Notes: generated by a model not told the origin, from the letters alone. Positions 22,441 through 35,089 are shown, counted from the first letter of the stretch. The stretch is 64,000 nt of DNA from Sepiola atlantica (GCA_963556195.1 OY744522.1:38657763-38721762), one strand, 5' to 3'. Numbers and translations: made by a program.

Positions 22441-23844
22441 GATAACAGATTCAACTCAAACCAGATAATAAATTTGTTTCAGCCTTTTTCGGCCTCCTCA
22501 ACTCTTGACTGGTTGTATTACAATTTTTCTTTCTTTTTATTTTCCACATCTATCGGAACTCCTTTCAGGGGAAAACGGAAGTTTATTTTTTTCCACAGAA
22601 CGAAAGCAAACACATAAATTAAAAATTACGTAATAAAACATATGAAAACTAATAGAAATATGAAAACGAATAAAAATAATTAAATAATAAAAAATATAAT
22701 AAACAAAACATTCTGCAATTTTGTCCACATACCTAAATGACGGCACAAAAAATGAATAAATAAATAAATAAAAATAATAAAAATTTGAATGTCAACAGTT
22801 TTTATGGTTTATAGACAACATAACTGGATTCCCTGAAGACTGTGCTGACATATTGTACTCTTTTCATGCACCACGTCTCAAGGGTTGGTAATAAAAACTA
22901 TTTGTTATAGTTCTTCAAGCGGTCTCTCTATGGCCATTCATATCTAACACGTATGTACACGCACAAAACACACATACACTTAAACATGTACACGCAAATA
23001 TACATCAACACTTGCACACCAATCAACACAGGGAAATTCGTATCAGGTTCTCGTGCAAAGTGAAAATATTAGACTTAGTCTCGTTATGGCTAAAAATATA
23101 GAAACAATCTCGGCCCAATTCGAAAAACCAAAAATTACACTATAATAATCATAAAATAATCGTGATAATATTTCTATTATTTGGCTATGAGTAAAGGATT
23201 GATTTAAAATGATAAAATCGCTAAAACTCTTTGGGAGAAGAACTGAGTTATCAATGTGCTTAGCAAAGGGAAATAACCTTGATATTACGACTGTTACATA
23301 TTGGGCTAGTAAACACACTATTATATAAAGCAGTTTAAAATAACAGGAAATGAAAATTACGTCAGGGTCAACTTGCTGAACTTGTAGTTAGGATTACTAG
23401 ATTGTAGGAATTGATAGAAATGGATATGACATCACATAGATCAAATATAGAAAGAGAGAGAGAGAGAGAGAAAGAGAGAGATGGAGTTAGTTCCTTGGAA
23501 GCACGCAACGTGTGAACACGAGAAATTAATATCAACTGACAATATATTATAAAAAAGTCATTATCGATCACTCTCTGTCTCCGTCACACAACTGGTCAGT
23601 AATTGTGAACAAAGATCAAGTCGAATAAACATTCTCTGTCTTCTATTAGTTTTGTCTTGACTGAGTTCTTTTGAAAGTATAAATAAAGAGCTTTGATTTC
23701 AGGACGATAAAGTCTTAGTCTAAAAGATTCACATCGGAGCGCCGATAATAAAATGCAGCCACAAAGGTACAAATACCATTTGTGAAATTTAATGTTTCTG
23801 TAACGATACGGCAATTTGGTTTACTGCATGTATGACATAGGGTT
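22441..23844. other. Mostly unassigned; small Penelope-type remnant and GA microsatellite
   Basis: 22475-22510 carries GTTTCAGCCTTTTTCGGCC. On the minus strand this reads as TTGAGGAGGCC with GGCTGAAAC, a decayed hammerhead-like end. (GA)n lies at about 23450-23481. No gene seen in the remainder. Confidence 0.45.
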
Positions 23845-24274
23845 TAAACGTAACACTAATGCTATTAGAAATGAGGATATAAATGCAAATAGATAAACCG
23901 ACGTAAGAGTACCAAGACATTATCAAATATATTACACGTTCAAAATCGTTTTGACCGTCTCAATATTTTCTTCTGTACTTCTGCACATTGAGTTCTCTAA
24001 TTGAAAATATGACTTTTTTAATGGAAATCTCTCTTGACAAGGCATGAAGCCACTTAATGTAACGTACTAAAGACATACTAATTCGAGGTAAAAAAACTAA
24101 CCAACAATAAGTTTTAGATGGGCAGATTCCAACCCAGAAAACAACAATTCTTCCCCCTTTGTCAGTAACATCACTAATAGAATGTGAGGGCTAAAAGACA
24201 AAACAAGGGAAGCGAGAGTCACGAGGCTGCCGAAAGTAAACCGAAAGTCTACTCTCAACTCTCCAAAAGCGTTG

Positions 24275-24336
<62 letters not shown>

Positions 24337-24491
24337 CGTCTAACCAAGATTAAGAACACATGTTCTTAAATGGAACAGCTGTTTTATGCATCCTACTTCG
24401 ATGTGAGTATTTGTTTTATGTTTTTTTTACTTTCTAAATGTTCCCGGACTTGATTATTGGACTACTAAAGAATTACATATATGAAAAATTC

Positions 24492-24497
<6 letters not shown>
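23845..24497 (-). repeat. Interspersed ~620-bp repeat, copy 2
   Basis: Inverted relative to 10673-11290, with the AT array (24279-24334) in the same place. It differs by a 20-30 nt insertion beside the array (GTAAACCGAAAGTCTACTCT) and scattered substitutions. Confidence 0.75.
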
Positions 24498-24571
<74 letters not shown>

Positions 24572-24641
24572 CACAGATTGTCTCAATATGTACGAAACGG
24601 ACCGTAAAATTATATGAATATTGGAATTTAATCATATTATT

Positions 24642-24715
<74 letters not shown>

Positions 24716-25870
24716 GGGTAGTGCAGTATTAGTGCAGTTCCAACGAGAGAAAAGTATATATGTAAAGGAGTAAGGCTACCAACATTTGTAGAATGTTTTT
24801 TTCAACATTTATTTATTATTTGTTGTTTTATCATTTTATAATTTTATATAACGCGTTGCAAGCGGCGGTCCGCTTTCATCATATATGTAAATCCATTTGA
24901 CGAAATATCTTTCGATTTGAGAGAATGTTGTTTCATTTGAGGAAATTTGTTATTATTTTTGCGCATGTGTATGTGTATGTGTATGTGTATTTAGGCAGAA
25001 TGTTTTAATTTAGGTAAATGTTAATAAATAACATTTTTTTTGTTTGATGAGGTATTTTTTCTCAATTTTCCGAATTTTCCGTTTAGTATTTCGGTCAAAT
25101 CTGCGTATGTAAGTTCCGTGGGTTACTTGTTCAAATTTTCTATTTTTTTTCTTTTTGAGCGAGTACTTTCGATTTGATTCATGAAATTATCAGATTTGGG
25201 TTAGTCTTGGTGTGTGTACATTTGTTGTCTTCTACTATTTAAAATGAGTGTCCATAGTGACGAGATGTTGAATATGAACGTGATTACGCGTAATTTGCAT
25301 AAATAATTAAAAAAGATGATGTCCAACGGCTAAAAATGTGTATATGTCAACGAGAAGCTAGACACTTAAAAAATGTATAAACAGTTTCGTAATTAATGCT
25401 ATTAATTATAGGGTGTCTAGTTTTGATGTTCAAGCTTACAGAAATGTTTACTCATTTATTTTTGTTTTATTAACTAAAATATGTTTATATTTTAGAAGTG
25501 AGGCAGTAATGACTTTTTAGGTGGTGGAAAATTGAGCTAGTGTCGGAGAGATGCATGGTAAGCCTTCAGAAAATTAGTTTTTTTTTCTTTTTTGTTATCG
25601 GAGATATATTTTCACAAACGCCATTGGAACTGATATATAACATTGTGTCTTTTCTACTGCGTTTTGTTCCTTAAAATTATTGTAAACTAAAAGGTTATAG
25701 ATTTCAAAGTTTTATAACAATGAATCTTATTATTACAGTTAATAGGGTATACAGTTAGAACATATATAAAACACTTACAAACAAATAGTTATTATATTTG
25801 AGACCTTATTTCATCCGAATTAAAATTGGAATGAATTTTGTCACAATGGAATAAATTAATACAGAGGTGA
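24498..25870. other. AT arrays and unassigned DNA
   Basis: AT arrays are at about 24500-24568 and 24647-24710. (TATGTG)n is at about 24967-24990. No coding signature follows to 25870. Confidence 0.6.
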
Positions 25871-25873
25871 ACT

Positions 25874-26170
25874 TCTATTTATCTTCCTCCCACAAAATAA
25901 GATGTGACACAAGGTCGGGAAAGTGGGGTTTGAAAAACCAGCGCCCGAGAATTTTGGCGCTCTGATCATTTAAAAATTGCCTGGTCAGCCCCGTCGGCAT
26001 TCCCCGGTAGGAGCGATTCAGGCGATTAGCAATAAACTAACCCCTTCTCAAAGGCTGAGAAGGCAAAGCCTGGGAGGTTGCACCTCCTAGAACTGCACAG
26101 GACGGACAACAGATAGACCGGCGTAAATTGAGACCCGAAGACCCAGACAATACCGGTATATTGGGTTGGG
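25874..26170 (-). mobile_element. U2-headed SINE, 5'-truncated
   Basis: Short 3' end (minus strand GTGGGAGGAAGATAAATA), full body, and TCGGGTCTCAATTTACGCCG, ending near ATATACCGGTATTG. The U2-like head is absent, consistent with incomplete reverse transcription or later loss. Confidence 0.75.
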
Positions 26171-26359
26171 TGAGGTGAATTATTAAGCTGTTTGTTGTAA
26201 ATATTGTCTGGATTTCTAGGATTAATTTTATTTGTTCATCAACAATATAATTAGGAAATTTTTGTTAATTAAAACCTGCTTAATGTATTTTTTTAAATAA
26301 AAAAATAGAAAAAAGCCCCATCAAACTCCCTGTTATTTAATAATATTTGCCTGAATGTA

Positions 26360-26417
<58 letters not shown>

Positions 26418-26746
26418 TCGACCTGTACTCTATCCAATCAATCTATCTCTCTGATCTAATTTTGTTAGTTCATTTTACATTATCTATCCGTTTTTATATT
26501 TATCTATCAAATTAGTCTTTTTAATACGTAGTTGTCTGATTACCTCTCTCAATATCTATCTATATATGTATGTATTTCATGTATACCTTTCGAACTATAT
26601 CAATTCAAATCATGATTCGTCTATCTTTTATATACGTTTGTTTATCGATCCATGTTAGTTTTCCATTTATGTATATCTATCATTGCTTGTTATATATCTA
26701 TCTTGAAAAGTTATAGACACCACTTTTTCGCATCTGACTATATATA
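26171..26746. other. Unassigned with AT array
   Basis: (AT)n at 26363-26414, then a TATC-rich stretch. Nothing coding. Confidence 0.5.
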
Positions 26747-27165
26747 CTAGAAGACTACTCGTCCCAGAACAGGTAAGATTACTTCTTCGAACAGAATAGT
26801 TATGCAACAAGATATAATCACACTAAACCGTATGTATAGTATCTTCATTTCAATTTTGATCAAAATGCAGCAAATGATTTTTACTGTAGAAAATGTCTCA
26901 AATTAAAAGCTTAAGCTTCAGACGTCTTATGAAGAAATGAAAATTTTGGGAATATTTATTCATTAATGTCTGTAAAACTTTGAAAAATCGGACGTATCTT
27001 AATTTTCACGAAGGGTTTCAACTCTTTTGCATGAACAAAATAGAGTTCACATTATCCACTCTTAGACCAAGAAGCGGTGCTCCAAAATTCATAATGATCG
27101 GTTAATTATTTTAAAAGTGAAACTTATGCATACAGATATATAAACATATGCATATATCTGACAAA
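26747..27165 (-). mobile_element. Non-autonomous Helitron-like element, internally deleted
   Basis: CTAG at 26747-26750 is preceded, on the minus strand, by a hairpin derived from CCTGTTCTGGGACGAG. The inside keeps CATAATGATCGGTTAATTAT and ATATATAAACATATGCAT. It lacks ~200 nt found in the 41318 copy. Confidence 0.6.

Positions 27166-27168
<3 letters not shown>

Positions 27169-27207
<39 letters not shown>
27169..27207. repeat. (AT)n microsatellite
   Basis: About 39 bp of AT. Confidence 0.9.
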
Positions 27208-27209
<2 letters not shown>

Positions 27210-27612
27210 TAGGGAGAGTTAATATTAAATATATATATACCCTTTTAACCCTTACGACTACTTCTCTCACACTCTTACCCACCCATTCCCCCACTCTCAA
27301 ACACCTCATTTTTTCAAATCTTTTCGAAAACCATGACATTACCCACTCACCAAAATTACAGAGCCTCTCCCTCCCCTCTTTTTCCCTCATCCCTCCACTT
27401 CTTCACTCACAGCCATCCAAATTATTTCCGTTCACCCCCACCCTCCACTTTTTCACTCAGAACCATCCACATTTATCTCATTCCATGCTACTGACGTCAC
27501 TAAGCCCGGACCTCGGTTCTACGCACCCAGCAGTGGCTACTACTTCTTCTCATCAACCCATCATGTCAACCCAATATTTTCACGTACTTACATGACATTT
27601 GTCATTACATTG
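27208..27612. other. Pyrimidine-rich unassigned DNA
   Basis: The plus strand is strongly C/T-rich from about 27240 to 27480, with a repeated CCTCCACTT-TTCACTCA-CCATCCA block (27390 and 27442). No gene. Confidence 0.5.
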
Positions 27613-27729
27613 TCATCCTGAGGAAGTCTTATAAATAACAACGAAACGTTGCTGAATGTATAAAAACATCCGTTTTTTGGTTTTTCCTTTTTCATTTCCC
27701 ATTACGTCGGATTACCTTCATCCTTCCTT

Positions 27730-27790
<61 letters not shown>
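27613..27790 (+). repeat. Penelope-type 3' end with hammerhead-like motif, plus AT array
   Basis: CCTGAGGAAGTCTTATAAAT then AACGAAACGTTGCTGAATGT matches the arms at 20665-20986, including the TTCATTTCCC and TTACGTCGGATTA end. AT array at 27735-27789. Confidence 0.6.
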
Positions 27791-27792
<2 letters not shown>

Positions 27793-29895
27793 TAATTTTT
27801 CACGTGTAACTTCAGACACCGTAGGTAAATTTCCGAAAACTTCCTATGCAAATCATTTCATCTCAACACTAACATGTTTTACGAAAGTATGCGTAGATTT
27901 GTCCCCGTTTCAAATTATTACATTTAATCCGAATAAGCTGCTTCTCTTAAATACGTACTTCCACAAAAAAGGTAGCAAATAGGTTAAATCTTCTCTCGTC
28001 CCACTCACATTCCCCGCGTAATTTTCATAATCGGTATAATTATTATTAAGTCACTGTTTATTATTTCATTTTGTAATTACATGCTACACTAGATCTTTAA
28101 AATAAGCAAGAAATGTTCCCTCAATTTCGCTTATATTCTACCTGGCGCCTGAACGTATTCGCAGAGAAAGAGAATATCAGAATTGTCTAATTTCAGCAGT
28201 GCAGTCTGACTATTCCTAAAACTTTAATCATTTTTTAGAATAAGTAGCACCTCAAATAATATTCAAAATGGCGTCTAAGACAGACTTCTACGCGAAGAGA
28301 ACGTTTTCTAAAAAAACAAGTATTAATATTGTTTTTCTTTTGAATATGAAAGAAAACAAAAAGCTGACAACTACGTTTCATCAATACATATTTGTAATTA
28401 ACTATAACTATACTCAGTTCAGATCTCATACGGAGGGTCGTTTCTCGCTTCTTCGAAAGTTCTTTTTTCAATTTCAGCTCGTTAAACTTTTACCCTTATT
28501 TTCAATAAACTGTTTTCGTTAAATATTAATTAACATATTTATACAAAAAAAACAAAACATATTTATACCAGAAAAAAAAAACATTTGTCTTCTTCCTTCG
28601 TCTCGACCTGACGACGTTTCTTCGAAAGTCTTCTTTTTTTTTTCAATTTCAGCGTGTTTAAACTTTTACACTGGCTTTCGTTAAACTTGTTAATGTTTCG
28701 TACTTTATGATTGAAAATCGATTTTGGACTAAAAACTTTGATTTTAGCCAGAAATTACGTTCGATGTAAAAGTTTAGAGCCTCAGAATAACTTTCAAATC
28801 TCTTCACGATACGGAAAAAATAGGTGTGGCAACAATTCTTTTTAAAATAGATAATAATACAAAAAAATGTCCGAAAAAAATGTTGACGTTGTAGACTTTG
28901 ACATTCGAAAGCGATTTTGAAGCCTTTAAACTGTGATGCTTAATTGAATCTTTATTACATCAAAGTCAAGAATCATGAGTCATGTGTGTTTATCAAAGCA
29001 ACCCCTTGACTTTGGTTTGGGGTGTGCAAAAACATCAAACAGAATTTTTCGATGGCGCGAGAAAGATATCTAAACATACGCGAGGCGACATGTTTATTTG
29101 GGTGCAAAGTTGAAATTCATGCGGACGACAGATCTGTGATGCGAGAGATATTTAGCTAAGAGAAAAGAGACCACTCAATTAATGGTCTGATCTTTGAAAT
29201 AGTAATATCTTCTTGGATATGAGGTTCAATGCTGTGTTTATGATCCACTTGAGATTTTCCAAAAATATGGTTCACATCAGATAATAGAATTCATAGTCAG
29301 TCAATTTTTATGTCCATAGATAAAAAGCTGATAATCTCGAGCAATCTTTTGGTTAGAGTTCTGAATGTAAATGTGTCGTTCAGCGGAGAAGCATCATTGT
29401 AACCTCGAAAAAGAACACTTTGTTACTTGTTTTAAACTAGAATGTAGTTTTGTTTGATAGGAGAATCATTCTGTTGCAGCAATGACTGAGATAACATGAT
29501 TGACATTGTAGCACCGATTTCAGACCAGCATAACGAGCGGCCGATCACGGTCTGTGCAGTGAACGTAGACAGACGCACGTTCGCAGATATATATTTTATA
29601 TATATATATATTCATCAATCAATCTATCTCTTATGTCCATAGTGGAAAAAACAACAAAAAACACGCGATTCTGATCTTTGCTTATTTGATTCTCAATCTA
29701 ATCCCACTGTCCAATTAATAGACATTTTACGTCTATCCATTCGACGAAAGTCTCGATTAATGAGAATCTGTCCTCGTAACCTTATGAATGAATGTCCGTG
29801 GTCGCAATATCTGACCGCCTTGGACAATTTCAAAGCATTGTTACCCTAACGAAATCAATACATTTAATCTTTTCCTCGATTATGAGTTTTTTTAC
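27791..29895. other. No recognised gene
   Basis: About 2 kb of AT-rich DNA. A TTCGAAAGT-TCTTTTTTCAATTTCAGC block is duplicated (28453 and 28620). The 84-codon frame at 28268 has no recognised domain. Confidence 0.5.
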
Positions 29896-30006
29896 TATAT
29901 TTTACCATTTATCAATTCTTCAATTATATTCTTCGATGGGTAGATGGCTTTTTCAGCAGAATGGCCAGACAGTACGAAATATATCTTATCTATCTAATCT
30001 CTCTCT

Positions 30007-30088
<82 letters not shown>

Positions 30089-30516
30089 TGTTTTTTTGTC
30101 TGAATAGGTTAACTCTCAGTGAAGAGTACACATGTAACGAATAATGTTTGTATAAATAAAAAGTATACTATATATATAGACTCTCCCGTCGATTTCGACG
30201 TATGAGTGCCCCACCAGAGGCTGCCCGCGAACAATTTGTAATTGCAAGGGTTGCGCAATCCTCAACAACCGCTTTCCTGAATCAGCATTGTTTGATTCCA
30301 ATGGCAAGTAGTAATACAAGACGACTGGAAACAATGCCGAGATAAGCAGAAAGCACATACAGCACCTGGTATTCCCAAATGGCCAGGCTCGACGCCGCTT
30401 AACTTCGGTGATCAAACGGGAACCGGTGTGTCAACGTGATTGTGCCGTATATGATTTTTAAAATATATTTTACCATTTATCAATTCTTCAATTATATTCT
30501 TCGATGGGTAGATGGC

Positions 30517-30517
<1 letters not shown>
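29896..30517. repeat. Perfect 54-bp direct repeat bracketing an insertion
   Basis: 29896-29949 and 30464-30517 are identical (TATATTTTACCATTTATCAA ... GGGTAGATGGCT). Between them lie an AT array (30021-30085) and the 5S-derived repeat. A 54-bp TSD would be unusually long, so segmental duplication is also possible. Confidence 0.9.
30357..30448 (-). pseudogene. 5S rRNA-derived sequence (SINE3-like head or 5S pseudogene)
   Basis: The minus strand starts ACGGCACAATCACGTTGACA and keeps GATCACCGAAGTTAAGCGGC (A-box region) and GGGAATACCAGGTGCTGTA (C-box region). The ~30-nt segment holding the internal element is lost, between two GCCTGG motifs that are both present in normal 5S. A ~190-nt non-5S tail follows to about 30170, ending at a TATATATA run. 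A 5S head plus tail is the SINE3 layout, but no second copy is in the window. Confidence 0.72.

Positions 30518-30521
<4 letters not shown>

Positions 30522-30582
<61 letters not shown>
30522..30582. repeat. (TA)n microsatellite
   Basis: About 60 bp of AT. Confidence 0.95.
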
Positions 30583-30587
<5 letters not shown>

Positions 30588-31594
30588 TGGATATGGTGAA
30601 AAAAGTCGAGTTCAATGATTATAACTTCAGTTGTCTCATAAAGAAATAACACATCTATTTTATCAGATAAATATAAGGAAATTCAATATTCTTAATGCCC
30701 ATAATACAAGTGAATACTGCAGGTGAAATTTAACTCAATAATTAGGATTTTAGGTCTGACAGAGCTCATACTTTTGATATACTCTCTCTAATAATTACAA
30801 AATGAATTCGACTAGAGTAGTTTTTTTCGACTGTTATGGCTTAAATGTGTCTCCTATTACCTGTTATATAATGAGACGCTAAACGTGTCTGCTTTTAGAT
30901 CTAGATTTTTGGAAAGGATTTGTTTTATAATAAATGAATTGAGATTTTAATTCATGTAATTTCCCCATAACTGGTTGGCCTATATTAAACTTGAATTTGA
31001 TTAGTAAATGTGTTTGATGTCGAATTATCTCCCCTGATTTTAGAGAGTTCCACTGATGTTTACTAGTCACGTCTGCATTTAATGGCGCTTATTTTCGAGA
31101 ATTATTTGAGAAATATTAATCTACAGCAATAAGAAAAGATGTTTTATTGGTTCTTTCTGCATCCGTATCTATTTTAAAGTAGGAATCTATTTAATGTTTA
31201 AATTATTAAATTTTCAAAAGAAATGAAGAACTATTTATTAAAATATGATCTTTGATAGAACTTTTTATAAACTTGTACTATATGTCTTAATTAAAAAAAA
31301 ATATACATTTGACTTTTGAATCCAATTATTTAAGCCTGCCATAAATGAACAAAATGAAAATGAAAATAAAATAAAGTTCCAGGATTTTTGTTGGTTATTT
31401 TTTATGATTTTTGTGATCATGACGGTTCCATTGTTAGTTTGTCCTGTAACGAATTACTAAAGACATTTTTGTACTGAAGATATATAATGGAAAATAAAAT
31501 TCTCTGACACATATGTACACAATAATATTTGTTGATATTCTTAGAACGTTATTACACAATATTGATTATGTCATAAATTGTGTATTCTACCGAG

Positions 31595-31643
<49 letters not shown>

Positions 31644-32130
31644 ATATATATGTATTATATATATATGTGTGTGTAGAAGGGTGAAAAGGAATTAGAAAAG
31701 CGAAAGGCAGATCTTTTTTCAATTCAGTTGCTCAATGCAAGGTATATTCCGCAAAAAGGCAATTTATTTAATTAATTTTTTCCTTAAGTCAGGCTATTCA
31801 CAGATCAAAACCTTATCATCAGAGGAAATTGCTGGGATAGATAAGTTGGCAAAGGCCAAGATTTAAAATTTGAAAAAGTAAAACAAATATTGTGGGGTAA
31901 AAACAAGGCAAAACGCTGCCAGAATGCAAGCAAATGTTCGATTGCAAAAAAAATCCGGTGTCCAAAAAGTCCAGCGGTGAAAGTGATTTGTAGGTAGGTC
32001 GTTAGAAGGCACTGTAAGTAAAATGAGGTGTTTCAAAGTTAAAATCCAGGTGCGGCGAAAAGTAGAATCCAGATGGTAAAAAGTCCAATAGAGGTTTCGT
32101 TCGGCAGCAAGTCATTTTTTATGCAAGCGT
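30583..32130. other. No recognised gene; AT/TG array
   Basis: AT-rich. (TA)n and (TG)n at 31602-31675. No domain-bearing frame. Confidence 0.5.
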
Positions 32131-32609
32131 CATTAAAGACCACGGATTTTTTTTCTATTCACGATCGTTCTTGTCAGTTTCTCGACGCGACGAGAGATTC
32201 TTCGGTTTTCGGGTGTTAATTGATAGAGTATGGTACCTAACGTTGTGTTGTAGGCCATTCCTCTAGCGCTTTCGTGCTATCGACCGTCTTCAGGAGGCTG
32301 AGTCTTATTGTTACTTAGAGTTGTATTTATAGTTTTATTATTAGTTATATATCTATTAATTTATATATGTACACATACACACACACACATATATATCTTT
32401 ATTTATTTTTTAAAAATGTTTATTATTATTATTTATATTAATTGTTGAAGACTGATAAGGCGTTAGTACCAGTGGTTAATGCTATTTTATGAATTGTGGG
32501 TTGTAATTTTTCATGTGTATGGCTTCGAAGATTTTTAGTCTGTTGGTGCAGTTATTTTTATGTATGATCTTAGAATTAGTTATTAATATTTGTCTTAGTT
32601 CGGTTGATT

Positions 32610-33717
32610 TTATGCTTTTTTGTGTGTGGTTATGTGTCGCTGGATGGCACTAGTATCATTTAAGTGATGCGTAAGGCGTCGGGAGAGGGTTGTAGTTGTA
32701 TGGCTAATATAAGTAATGTGTTTGTCTGTTTGGGTCTTGGGGAAACATTCCTCCAATGGACATTGGAACAAATACAGTACGTTTGTTTGGTTTAGGGACT
32801 CCCCCCCCCCCCTAAACCAAAAAAACGTACTGTATTTGTTCCAATGCCCAGTAGTGTTATTTTTTATTATAAAGTTAGAAGTTTTACATTTAGTGTAGTA
32901 AATTATTAGTTTTATTTTTTGTTGTTGGTCGATGGGTTTAGTGTGTCGGTTTATTATGTTAGTTATAGTTTTTTTGTCGAGTTTGTAGTAAGAATACATT
33001 TGTTTTTTATAGTACAATATAAGTGTGTCATTTTTACTGTGCCTTTTTGTCGTATTCTTTTGGTGTAGGGAGGTTAAATATAGTTGTATTTGTTGGTCGA
33101 CAATTCTGTTGGGGAAATTGTTATTTAATAGGGTTTGTTCGATGTTGGTTTGTTCTTTGTAGAATTTTTTTTTTGGATGAAGATATCGTGTGTGCGCGGT
33201 GGACGAGGTTTTTTATTAAGACAGTTTTATATTTTTGGGGCATTCACTATGGTAGTTGAGCAAATTAGGGTTATTGTTTGTGGGTTTTTTTATATGTGGA
33301 TGTTGTGTATAGGGCAGGGCTGTTATAGTCGATAATTACGTCGAAGGAGGGGATTTTGTTGTCAGTATTTTGTTCATGTGTGAAGATGAGTACTGAATGG
33401 GTTTCTAGATTATGTTTGAGTTTGTCTACATTATCTAGTGATTCGGCAGCGATGAGGATGTCGTCAACGTATCTTGTGTATATAGCGGGTGTATTAATGA
33501 AGTTAGGGACGATTTTGTTTTCAATGTGTGACATGTAGTATTCGGCGAACGTGGGACCCAGGGGTGATCCTATCGATACGCCGTCAATTTTGATATATAT
33601 TTTGCCGAAGGGTCGGTGAATGGGACTTGTGTTGTGCACTTTTGGAAGAGTTTTTCAAGGGTTTTGGATGTTATTGCTGGGGGTGGCATGGGGCATCTAT
33701 ATTTTGACATACATATA
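32610..33717 (-). pseudogene. Penelope-like RT/GIY-YIG polyprotein, broken
   Basis: N-terminal part (33639 down to 33271): IDGVSIGSPLGPTFAEYYMS then the RT active box YTRYVDDILI, and NLETHSVLIFTHEQ. Upstream, LEKLFQKCTTQVPF is in another frame, so there is a frameshift near 33640. C-terminal part (33017 down to 32610): CKTSNFIIKNNTT, VLYLFQCPLEECFPK, and YISHTTTTLSRRLTHHL, the region of the GIY-YIG nuclease. At 32759-32858 an inverted duplication adds ~20 codons inside the endonuclease. A further break lies between 33271 and 33017. Confidence 0.82.
32759..32858. repeat. Hairpin insertion within the Penelope-like gene
   Basis: CCATTGGAACAAATACAGTA and TACTGTATTTGTTCCAATG form ~40-nt arms around a 13-C run and AGGGA. 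One arm is native coding sequence (QTNVLYLFQC) and the other is its inverted copy. Confidence 0.88.
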
Positions 33718-33722
33718 TTTTA

Positions 33723-33797
<75 letters not shown>

Positions 33798-33825
33798 AAT
33801 ATACGTATATCAAAATATAGTATTA
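33693..33825. repeat. Foldback around an AT array
   Basis: Arms ATATTTTGACATACATATAT (left) and ATACGTATATCAAAATAT (right) flank (TA)n at 33727-33792. Confidence 0.75.
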
Positions 33826-33829
33826 TACA

Positions 33830-33985
33830 TTGCTATATTTATTGGAGAGAGTGCTCAATATTTAGCGTAGTATCTTCAGCCATCGTAAAAACTAATGAAA
33901 TTACAGAACTGGTGGGAATCGGAGGGACGGAGTGCTCCTGAAAACAAATAAGCGAACGCATTACTCAATAACCTCGGACCTAACT
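33830..33985. other. Unassigned
   Basis: Contains GAGTGCTCAATATT, related to the GAGCACTTTTTATAAA block beside the palindromes at 53.7-54.1 kb. Confidence 0.4.
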
Positions 33986-33989
33986 AATA

Positions 33990-34560
33990 AAACCACAACT
34001 TTTAGGCAAATTTCGACTTAATTCTTCGGGATAGTCTCCTTCCAGGTGATACACACATTCCAGAGCTTCTGTGCCAATTCAATGACATTGTTTTTAGAGC
34101 GAATTTTCTTTGGTCTCAAAATACGCCGCAGCGATTGACTTGTGACACGGTGCATTGTCCTGGTGAAAGAGTACTTTTTCTTCTACGTTTATGGCTGTGT
34201 TTAATGATTTCTTTCTTCAAACTCAACTATACTGTCATATAATTCGCTATTGATGTTTCTTCCTTTCTCAAAGTAATCGATGAACAAAATACTTTTAGCA
34301 TCCCAAAATATGGATAGCAAAACGTTGGACGGCTTTCACTGCTACTGTCGACTATGCTGACTGCATATTTGACTCCCAAGTGAAGTGGTGGATCGATGTT
34401 TAATCTATTGTCACATATTGACGTAGAAACTCTCTTTTCTTTCGTTGAAACAATTGCAAACAACGCTCTGAATCGCTAATCGGCGCGCTGCTGTTTTTGA
34501 TCGCCTGTGAGCAAACGCGACACCCACTTTTAACACAACCTTTTCATTGATAAATGTGTA
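33990..34560 (-). pseudogene. Mariner-type transposase remnant
   Basis: Minus-strand translation in shifting frames gives VLFHQDNAPCHKSIAA (second catalytic Asp of mariner transposases), then NNVIELAQKLWNVCITWKE. Upstream are fragments matching GVLFIDY-like and EYYDS-like segments near 34225-34300. Frames are broken many times. No TIRs found. The third catalytic Asp region is not visible, so this is an old truncated copy. Confidence 0.62.
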
Positions 34561-35089
34561 TGCAATGGTAAATACAATACATTCTTCTCATATATTCCAA
34601 TTCTCTGCTATTTCACGCAACTTAAATTACTGATCGCCCAAAACAAGTTTGAGGATTTTTTTTTCGGAACAACTGCCGAATTTGGGACGACCTGAGCGTT
34701 GCGTATGTCCGACTCTTTTTAAAGATCAGCATGCCATCTGAATGACACTTATTAACTCATTACTTTGCTTGAACAGTATTATTTTTCATCAGAAAGCGTA
34801 TGTTATAATTTGCGCTACTATGAAGTTTCCGAAGAGTTGATCAACTGAATCAGGTTGTTTTATGAAAATACTCTGTATTCGCTATTACTGTCGGTATCCG
34901 CTTACGTTCAGCTTTGTCGCCTCTTTTGTTCATTTTGGTCAAGAATGTAATAACTCTGGATCAGCAGCAAAAACCACCTTGGCCTCAACAGACAAAACGA
35001 TGTCCAACTTCATGTGCAAACGTGAAGCGATCGTCTCGCACAAATTTGTATAAGACTCAACATAAATAAAACATAATATTTAACAACCG
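34561..35089. other. Unassigned, possibly outer transposase sequence
   Basis: May include the transposase N-terminal coding remnant on the minus strand (34600-34800), but no clear motif was found. Confidence 0.35.

Larger units (their letters stand above)
32135..33720 (-). mobile_element. Penelope-like element, 5'-truncated
   Basis: On the minus strand: partial reverse transcriptase, then a GIY-YIG-type endonuclease region, then a 3' region ending in TCATTAAAGACCACGG-complement and GACTTGCTGCC. RT plus C-terminal GIY-YIG defines the canonical Penelope-like class. The 3' terminus (32135-32330) recurs alone at 36705-36935 and resembles the repeats flanking the LINE at 12063-18841. Confidence 0.8.

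Noticed and set aside
28268..28522. Small host gene at 28.3 kb
   Set aside because: No domain, overlapping frames on both strands, no splice or codon-use support.
31790..31860. Third hammerhead on the minus strand (CTGATGATAAGG ... GTGAATAG)
   Set aside because: CTGATGA is present, but stem II does not pair well and GAAA is replaced by GAAT.
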